Positions 6,727 through 10,383 of a DNA stretch of 10,383 bases are shown here, in pieces. The notes under the pieces are model-generated. The model was not told where the DNA came from. It did no database searches and saw nothing but the letters and a program-made list of their open reading frames with translations. Source of the DNA: SHLQ01 sp964562985 (lineage in GTDB: Bacteria; Actinomycetota; Acidimicrobiia; Acidimicrobiales; SHLQ01); NCBI GenBank assembly GCA_964562985.1, contig CAZLWE010000088.1, positions 1 to 10,383 of the forward strand, in the 5' to 3' direction. Position numbers and translations under genes: made by a program. Position 1 is the first letter of the stretch. The number at the start of each line of letters is the position of its first letter.

Positions 6727-6732
6727 AAGATA
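6727..6732 (-). promoter_or_regulatory. Candidate leaderless -10 of the FIST gene
   Basis: On the minus strand TATCTT is followed by the six bases CGACAC and then ATG. That is the TAnnnT-N6-start arrangement of leaderless actinobacterial transcripts, and no Shine-Dalgarno fits in the space. No good -35 is visible. The spacing is seen; use as a promoter is inferred. Confidence 0.45.
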
Positions 6733-6756
6733 ATCCCGTCGGAGCGTTTAGTTGCG

Positions 6757-6762
6757 TACACT
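6757..6762 (+). promoter_or_regulatory. Candidate leaderless -10 of the carboxypeptidase gene
   Basis: TACACT is followed by the six bases CTGACG and then ATG 6769, which would place the transcript start at the A of the start codon. It mirrors the element of the divergent FIST gene; the two share a 48-base intergenic stretch. No Shine-Dalgarno and no good -35 are visible. Confidence 0.45.
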
Positions 6763-6768
6763 CTGACG

Positions 6769-8199
6769 ATGCGCAGTTGGATCCTTCCGATCTTTCTTCT
6801 TCTCGTGGCCGGATTTGCTGCGTTCCAGGCGGTTGAATCCGATCGTGCGCTCGCCGAGACTCCAGCGATCGAAGGCAACACCGAGCCGTCGCTCACCACG
6901 CCGTTGCTGTCCGTGCGCCGAACACCGGAGTTCCTACGCGCCCCAATCCTGGTGGAAAACCTCTCCGCATCGCTCGCCGAAGTCTCGGCGACCTTTCCTT
7001 CGCAAAGTTGCTTGGCCGTCTCCATCGATGGCCAAGAGGTATTCGGCGACAATCCCACCCTGCCCCTCGTACCGGCCTCTGCACAGAAACTGTTGACCGC
7101 CTACGGCGTTTACGAGTTGCTGGGTGCGGCGACTACCTACGAGACCTTCGTCCTTACCGATGCTGCGCTGGTCGATGGGGTGCTCGACGGCGACCTCATA
7201 CTCATCGGCAGTGGCGATCCACTACTCGCGACAGCTACCTACACCGACCGATACGAACAGCAACCTCATTTCCGCACCAGCATCGAACAGCTCGCCGATG
7301 CCGTCGTGGCTGCCGGAATCACCGAGATCAATGGCGCGGTGCTCGGCGATGAATCCCGCTACGACCAGGAACGATTCGTACCGGAGTGGCCGGTCCGTTT
7401 CACGAGCGCAGATCAGAACCAAACCGGCCCGCTCAGCGCTCTCACCGTCAACGACGCCTTCGTTTCGTTCGATGCGAGCAACACCGCGAACTCGCTTTCA
7501 ACCGCCGCTAGCGATCCCGCGGCGTTCGCCGCCTCCTTCTTCGACGACTTGCTCGAGGAACGGGGAGTGATCATTCGCCAGAGCGCCGCAGCGACCACGC
7601 TGCCCCAAGGTACCGCCAACTTCCGAACCGTCGCATCGGTTGCGTCTGACCCCATCTCGGTAGCGACCAACCAAATGGTCGACATCAGCGACAACCACGC
7701 CGCGGAACTGTTGCTCAAAGAGTTGGGCCTTGCGACGTTCGGGCGAGGAACCACCGATGACGGTGCACTCGCGATCGAAACCCTGTTGCGCGACCGGGGA
7801 TTCTCCATAGCCGAGACCGACGTCGTCGACGGTTCGGGACTGGCCTCAGAGAATCGACTCAACTGTCGTCTTCTCCTCGAAGTCCTCAACGACAGCACAG
7901 ACACCCCACTCCACGATGGGCTAGCGGTCGCAGCCGAGACGGGCACCTTACGAGAACGATTCGTTGGAACCACCGCTGCGGGGCGTGTCCAAGCCAAGAC
8001 CGGACGCCTAAACGAAGTTGGCGCTTTGGCCGGCACCGTCGAGGCTGACGACGGCACGACCCTCACCTTCGCCTGGATCGCCAATACAACCGATGTGCTA
8101 CCCCTCGAAGACATGATCGAGATGCAAGACGCAGTGGTGTTCTCCCTGCTCGAGTACCCACAAGGCCCTGACGTCAGCGCACTAGGTCCCACGCAGTGA
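6769..8199 (+). CDS. dacB: D-alanyl-D-alanine carboxypeptidase/endopeptidase, PBP4 (S13) family
   Basis: A 476-residue class C low-molecular-weight penicillin-binding protein that trims or cleaves peptidoglycan stem peptides and cross-links outside the membrane. The N-terminus RSWILPIFLLLVAGFAAFQA is a signal peptide or anchor, with a likely end near ALA-E. The active-site motifs are S104-A-Q-K107 (SxxK), S307-D-N309 (SxN) and K410-T-G412 (KTG). The roughly 200 residues between the first two fit the extra inserted domains of the PBP4 family, as does GDLILIGSGDPLL. I chose ATG 6769 over an in-frame upstream GTG (6676) because the signal peptide starts there, the extension would overlap the FIST gene, and a -10-like hexamer sits 6 bases upstream. 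Its stop overlaps the LON-domain gene by 4 bases. Function is confident; the symbol follows the family name. Confidence 0.94.
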   Translation: MRSWILPIFLLLVAGFAAFQAVESDRALAETPAIEGNTEPSLTTPLLSVRRTPEFLRAPILVENLSASLAEVSATFPSQSCLAVSIDGQEVFGDNPTLPLVPASAQKLLTAYGVYELLGAATTYETFVLTDAALVDGVLDGDLILIGSGDPLLATATYTDRYEQQPHFRTSIEQLADAVVAAGITEINGAVLGDESRYDQERFVPEWPVRFTSADQNQTGPLSALTVNDAFVSFDASNTANSLSTAASDPAAFAASFFDDLLEERGVIIRQSAAATTLPQGTANFRTVASVASDPISVATNQMVDISDNHAAELLLKELGLATFGRGTTDDGALAIETLLRDRGFSIAETDVVDGSGLASENRLNCRLLLEVLNDSTDTPLHDGLAVAAETGTLRERFVGTTAAGRVQAKTGRLNEVGALAGTVEADDGTTLTFAWIANTTDVLPLEDMIEMQDAVVFSLLEYPQGPDVSALGPTQ

Positions 8200-8804
8200 C
8201 GAAACTCCCGATGTTTCCCCTAGGAAGCACGGTGTTTCCGCATCAGATCGTCCCCCTCCACGTCTTCGAGCCCCGCTATCGCACGTTGCTTGAACACATC
8301 ATGAGCGAAGACGGATCACAGACCTTCGGTATTGCGCTCATCGATCGCGGCCACGAAGTCGGCGGGGGAGACTTGCGAACGACGGTGGGCACTCGCGTCG
8401 AGGTCATCCAAGCCGAGCAGTTCGACGATGGCCGTTGGGGGATCGTGGTAGCTGGTGTTGAGCGGATCGACATTCTCGACTGGCTTCCCGATGACCCCTA
8501 TCCGATCGCGGAAGTGTCCCCACGCCTGGTCGCGGACAACGGCGGTTCGAACCTCGATGATCTCGAACAATCACTCCACGAGACCATCGAACTCATCGCC
8601 GAAGTCGCTGGGGCGGAACCCCTCGATCCCTATACATTTACCAACGACCCACAGGCCCGTCTCGACCAGATGAGCGCGGTGGCGCCACTCGGTGACTTCG
8701 ATCGCCAACGAGTCCTCGAAGCAATGACAACCCGAGACCAAATGTCGTTGTTGAGTGAAGCCCTGGAAGATAAGAAGGTGCTTCTGCGGGCAGGGCTCGG
8801 CTGA
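8196..8804 (+). CDS. LON peptidase N-terminal (substrate-binding) domain protein
   Basis: A 202-residue protein consisting of the LON/LAN substrate-binding domain without the AAA+ ATPase or protease domain of Lon. The opening LPMFPLGSTVFPHQIVPLHVFEPRY is the hallmark strand-turn motif of the domain, followed by FGIALIDRG, VGTRVEVIQAEQFDDGRWGIVVAGVERIDI and a helical C-terminal half ending MSLLSEALEDKKVLL. Stand-alone LAN proteins are widespread and mostly uncharacterised; recruiting peptides or acting as an adaptor are guesses from the Lon context. The start is GTG 8196, whose GTGA overlaps the TGA of the carboxypeptidase gene, indicating translational coupling. No signal peptide is present, so it is probably cytoplasmic although its partner is exported. 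Confidence 0.93.
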   Translation: MTKLPMFPLGSTVFPHQIVPLHVFEPRYRTLLEHIMSEDGSQTFGIALIDRGHEVGGGDLRTTVGTRVEVIQAEQFDDGRWGIVVAGVERIDILDWLPDDPYPIAEVSPRLVADNGGSNLDDLEQSLHETIELIAEVAGAEPLDPYTFTNDPQARLDQMSAVAPLGDFDRQRVLEAMTTRDQMSLLSEALEDKKVLLRAGLG

Positions 8805-8848
8805 TGCGGCGAGTTCGGGTAGGTTTAGAGCTGCAATTGGGAACGATT

Positions 8849-8853
8849 GAGGA
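8849..8853 (+). promoter_or_regulatory. Shine-Dalgarno fixing the start of the holin-like gene
   Basis: GAGGA lies 6 bases before GTG 8860. It rules out the in-frame TTG at 8854, which would directly abut it. A weak -10-like TAGGTT at 8820-8825 may serve the operon, but no -35 is convincing. Confidence 0.6.
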
Positions 8854-8859
8854 TTGACC

Positions 8860-9186
8860 GTGGCAGAAACAGAAAAGACGCCAGCAGAGAACGCACAAGA
8901 GGTGTTTGACCTCGTCAAGGCGTATGCAATTCAGGAGACGAAGACGCCGCTCGCGGGAGTCGGCCAATATCTGAAATTCGGCGTTCCTGGCGCTGTCTGC
9001 CTCGGGCTCGGTTTCTTCTTCTTGGCCCTCGCAGGACTACGTGGCCTCCAAGAAGTCGACGTCTTCAACGGTGGTGACGATGGCATCGGGGCACTCGTGT
9101 TCGCGCCGTACCTCATCGTCTTTTTCGTCGCCGCCCTCGTGGTGCTCTTCCTGGCATCGCGCATCTCGAAAGGACTTGGAGCATGA
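8860..9186 (+). CDS. Two-TM phage-holin-superfamily-like membrane protein
   Basis: A 108-residue small membrane protein. A charged amphipathic N-terminus (about 1-40, with YAIQETKTPLAGVGQYLKFG) precedes TM1 (about 41-63), a short loop LRGLQEVDVFNGGDDG, TM2 (about 80-100, VFAPYLIVFFVAALVVLFLA) and a basic tail RISKGLGA. This layout, with the Q/E-T-x-x-PL-x-x-x-G-x-Y-L-x-F-G stretch and LR-x-LQ after TM1, resembles the actinobacterial proteins annotated as phage holin family (superfamily III, Holin-X). That label rests on topology and does not imply phage lysis: no endolysin or other phage gene is nearby. It is the first gene of a three-gene operon, and its stop overlaps the next start by 4 bases (ATGA). 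Membrane location is firm; function is unknown. Confidence 0.82.
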   Translation: MAETEKTPAENAQEVFDLVKAYAIQETKTPLAGVGQYLKFGVPGAVCLGLGFFFLALAGLRGLQEVDVFNGGDDGIGALVFAPYLIVFFVAALVVLFLASRISKGLGA

Positions 9187-9398
9187 GTACTGAACAGGCA
9201 CCGATTTCACGAGACGATATCGAGTCGAAATTTCGTCAGATCAAAGACGAAGTTGTCGACCCTGTCACAGATAACGCCAAGAACAAGTACGTGCCGGTCG
9301 TCAGCGGTGTCGGAATTCTGCTCGCTATTCTCCTCTTCTTGTTGGGCCGTCGCGCCGGCTCGAAGCGTTCGGCAGTCGTAGAGGTCCGCCGGCTCTAA
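9183..9398 (+). CDS. Small single-TM protein, second gene of the membrane operon
   Basis: A 71-residue protein. A charged N-terminal helix (about 10-36, DDIESKFRQIKDEVVDPVTDNAKNK) leads into one hydrophobic segment (about 37-54, YVPVVSGVGILLAILLFLLG) and a short basic tail RRAGSKRSAVVEVRRL. The topology is a tail-anchor-like single span with the basic end probably cytoplasmic by the positive-inside rule. It resembles small actinobacterial membrane proteins with a GRR..KR..VVEVRR-like ending, but I do not recognise a named family. The start overlaps the preceding stop by 4 bases and its TAA shares one base with the next ATG, so all three proteins are likely made in concert. AAGGA 8 bases before the ATG is a suitable ribosome site. 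Confidence 0.8.
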   Translation: MSTEQAPISRDDIESKFRQIKDEVVDPVTDNAKNKYVPVVSGVGILLAILLFLLGRRAGSKRSAVVEVRRL

Positions 9399-10264
9399 TG
9401 GCCATCTTCAATAAACAGACGGCCCTCCGTTTGATTAAGAGCAACGCCCTGCGCAAGGGCCTGTTGGGCGGGCACCCGCTATGGCGGGCGATCTGGGTCG
9501 CCAACCTCCTGCGGCAGGGGTGGTCGCGGATCTCCAAGGGTGGCGAAGCCCCGGTGACCTTCTCCGAGCCCATTACCGAGGGAACCGCGTGGACGCTCGT
9601 ACACGTGCCCGAGGACTCCAAGCGAGGTCGAGGAGACGGACGCAAGCTCGTCGTCGGCCCGAAGCGCAAGGCACCTCGAGCTACCGCCCTCGTCGGGCCG
9701 GCGTTGTCGGCCGTCGGAGCCAAGATTCTCGAAGAGCCCAGCGCGGAACGAATCAACGCCATCCTCGGCGAGGACGTCGTCTCTGACCCTCCTTTGAGCC
9801 GAAGTGCAGCCCGCAAGGTCGCGAAGGCCGAGAAACGCATCGCAAAGTCCGATGCCAAATCCGCAAAGGCGCAAGCGAAGGTCGACGCCGCAAACGCAAA
9901 GGCCCAAGCGAAGACAGATGCCATCGCGGCGAAGGCGGACGCGAAGTCTCAAGCACGCGCCGCGAAGATCGACGCGAAAGACGTGAAGGCCCAGGCACGC
10001 CTCGACGCGAAGGCTGCGAAGGTCCAGGCAAAGATCGACGCCAAGGCCGCCAAGGTCGACGGGAAAGCGGCCAGTGCGCAGGCCAAAGTCGACGCGAAAG
10101 CCGCAAAGGTCCACGCGAGGGCCGCCAAGACTCAAGAAAAGGCTGAGGCATCGAAACGGGCTGCCAAGCGCGAAGCCAAGGCGGCCGCGAAGGAACAGGC
10201 AAAGGCCGAGAAGTCCGCAAAGGCGGCTCGCCCGCGGTGGGCGCTAAGCGAGGCTTCAATCTGA
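9398..10264 (+). CDS. Basic protein with hydrophobic N-terminal segment and Ala/Lys 11-residue repeat tail
   Basis: A 288-residue protein with no recognised family. Residues 1-47 (RLIKSNALRKGLLGGHPLWR, then AIWVANLLRQGWSRI) look like an amphipathic or short membrane-associating helix. Residues about 50-90 form a probable small beta domain (APVTFSEPITEGTAWTLVHV). From about 135 to the end is one long Ala/Lys/Asp/Gln-rich helix; between 158 and 241 it follows an 11-residue pattern of the form aDAKaaKxxAK. Such hendecad repeats make extended amphipathic helices, as in group 3 LEA proteins, apolipoproteins and some coiled coils. The strong positive charge could bind membrane phospholipid or DNA. 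The ATG shares one base with the preceding TAA, tying it to the membrane-protein operon. The protein ends ARPRWALSEASI. An existing product name cannot be supported. Confidence 0.82.
   Translation: MAIFNKQTALRLIKSNALRKGLLGGHPLWRAIWVANLLRQGWSRISKGGEAPVTFSEPITEGTAWTLVHVPEDSKRGRGDGRKLVVGPKRKAPRATALVGPALSAVGAKILEEPSAERINAILGEDVVSDPPLSRSAARKVAKAEKRIAKSDAKSAKAQAKVDAANAKAQAKTDAIAAKADAKSQARAAKIDAKDVKAQARLDAKAAKVQAKIDAKAAKVDGKAASAQAKVDAKAAKVHARAAKTQEKAEASKRAAKREAKAAAKEQAKAEKSAKAARPRWALSEASI
9869..10120 (+). repeat. Hendecad (11-residue, 33-base) coding repeat array
   Basis: Six consecutive 11-residue units cover residues 158-223 (AQAKVDAANAK, AQAKTDAIAAK, ADAKSQARAAK, IDAKDVKAQAR, LDAKAAKVQAK, IDAKAAKVDGK). 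A 7-residue unit (AASAQAK) and one more 11-mer (VDAKAAKVHAR, 231-241) follow. The DNA copies are diverged rather than identical, so the array is older than the perfect repeats in the H1-like gene. Spacing is seen directly; the helical interpretation is inferred. Confidence 0.75.
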
Positions 10265-10320
10265 TTTCGGGCCATGGAGGGGATCATGGAGGGCCTCCTT
10301 CTGATGCAATCAATTTGGCG

Positions 10321-10326
10321 TAAAAT
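10321..10326 (+). promoter_or_regulatory. Candidate -10 hexamer near the right edge
   Basis: TAAAAT matches five of six bases of the -10 consensus. Sixteen bases upstream TTCTGA is a poor -35 (3 of 6). It would start a transcript near 10333 that runs out of the window through two small inverted repeats. Weak, but it stands out as AT-rich in a GC-rich setting. Confidence 0.3.
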
Positions 10327-10330
10327 GTGT

Positions 10331-10383
10331 CAGTTTCGCGGCGGCGTATACCTCACCGCGGGTGTAACTGTGTAAGCCTACAC
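10331..10383 (+). other. Possible structured leader at the right edge
   Basis: CAGTT (10331-10335) pairs with AACTG (10366-10370), and inside it CGCGG (10337-10341) pairs with CCGCG (10356-10360). A second hairpin GTGTA-AGCC-TACAC occupies 10370-10383 and shares base 10370 with the first. These could form a 5' leader for a gene beyond the window. No known RNA family was recognised, and the window ends before it can be judged. Confidence 0.25.

Noticed and set aside
7413..8192. A 259-codon minus-strand open frame antisense to the carboxypeptidase gene
   Set aside because: Ser/Arg/Pro/Val-rich translation typical of a shadow frame; the plus strand carries all the PBP4 motifs.
8860..10264. Prophage lysis cassette, suggested by the holin-like protein
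   Set aside because: No endolysin, spanin, integrase or structural phage gene is near; holin-superfamily III labels are common on ordinary actinobacterial membrane proteins.
10274..10375. A 33-codon open frame (MEGIMEGLL...) after the last gene, in the same frame as that gene
   Set aside because: Too short, without a ribosome site or likeness to known small proteins, and it overlaps the candidate promoter. Stop-codon readthrough from the previous gene cannot be argued from sequence.

Overview
The window looks like chromosomal DNA from a high-GC actinobacterium, most plausibly of the Acidimicrobiia (Ilumatobacter-like) type. Four things suggest this: a DUF222-type HNH endonuclease, an actinobacterial-style transketolase followed by a TalA/B-type transaldolase, a lysine/alanine-rich DNA-binding protein, and a compact holin-like membrane-protein operon. 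The lineage is an inference from protein style; no rRNA gene is present to confirm it.

Layout. (1) 1-455: the 3' part of an HNH endonuclease gene cut by the window edge. (2) 526-1014: a small basic protein with an N-terminal helix-hairpin-helix DNA-binding domain and a histone-H1-like Lys/Ala/Pro tail built from tandem DNA repeats. (3) 1147-2364: a cytoplasmic reductive-dehalogenase-type corrinoid/iron-sulfur protein with both 4Fe-4S motifs and, by residue spacing, the PceA catalytic Tyr/Asn/Arg set. (4) On the minus strand, read right to left: a FIST-domain protein (6720-5587), transketolase (5491-3524) and transaldolase (3470-2376). The last two form the non-oxidative pentose phosphate unit, which converges tail to tail with the dehalogenase gene. 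(5) Diverging from the FIST gene, on the plus strand: a PBP4-type D-Ala-D-Ala carboxypeptidase (6769-8199) overlapping by 4 bases with a LON substrate-binding-domain protein (8196-8804). (6) 8860-10264: three overlapping genes encoding a two-TM holin-like protein, a one-TM small protein and a basic protein with an 11-residue repeat tail. (7) 10265-10383: a non-coding end with a possible promoter and small inverted repeats.

How the genes work together. Transketolase and transaldolase interconvert sugar phosphates of the pentose phosphate pathway. The zwf/opcA/pgl genes that follow them in many actinobacteria are absent here, replaced by the convergent dehalogenase gene. The carboxypeptidase acts on peptidoglycan outside the membrane, and its coupled LON-domain partner is probably cytoplasmic. 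The three-gene membrane operon has no known function but is organised as one translationally coupled unit. The FIST/carboxypeptidase pair shares a 48-base divergent promoter region in which both genes show a -10-like hexamer exactly 6 bases before the ATG, the signature of leaderless mRNAs.

The items most worth following up are the stand-alone cytoplasmic reductive dehalogenase homologue, the 12-bp perfect hairpin inside its 3' end, the hendecad-repeat membrane operon and the symmetric leaderless promoter pair. No CRISPR array, tRNA, rRNA, insertion sequence or prophage module is visible.
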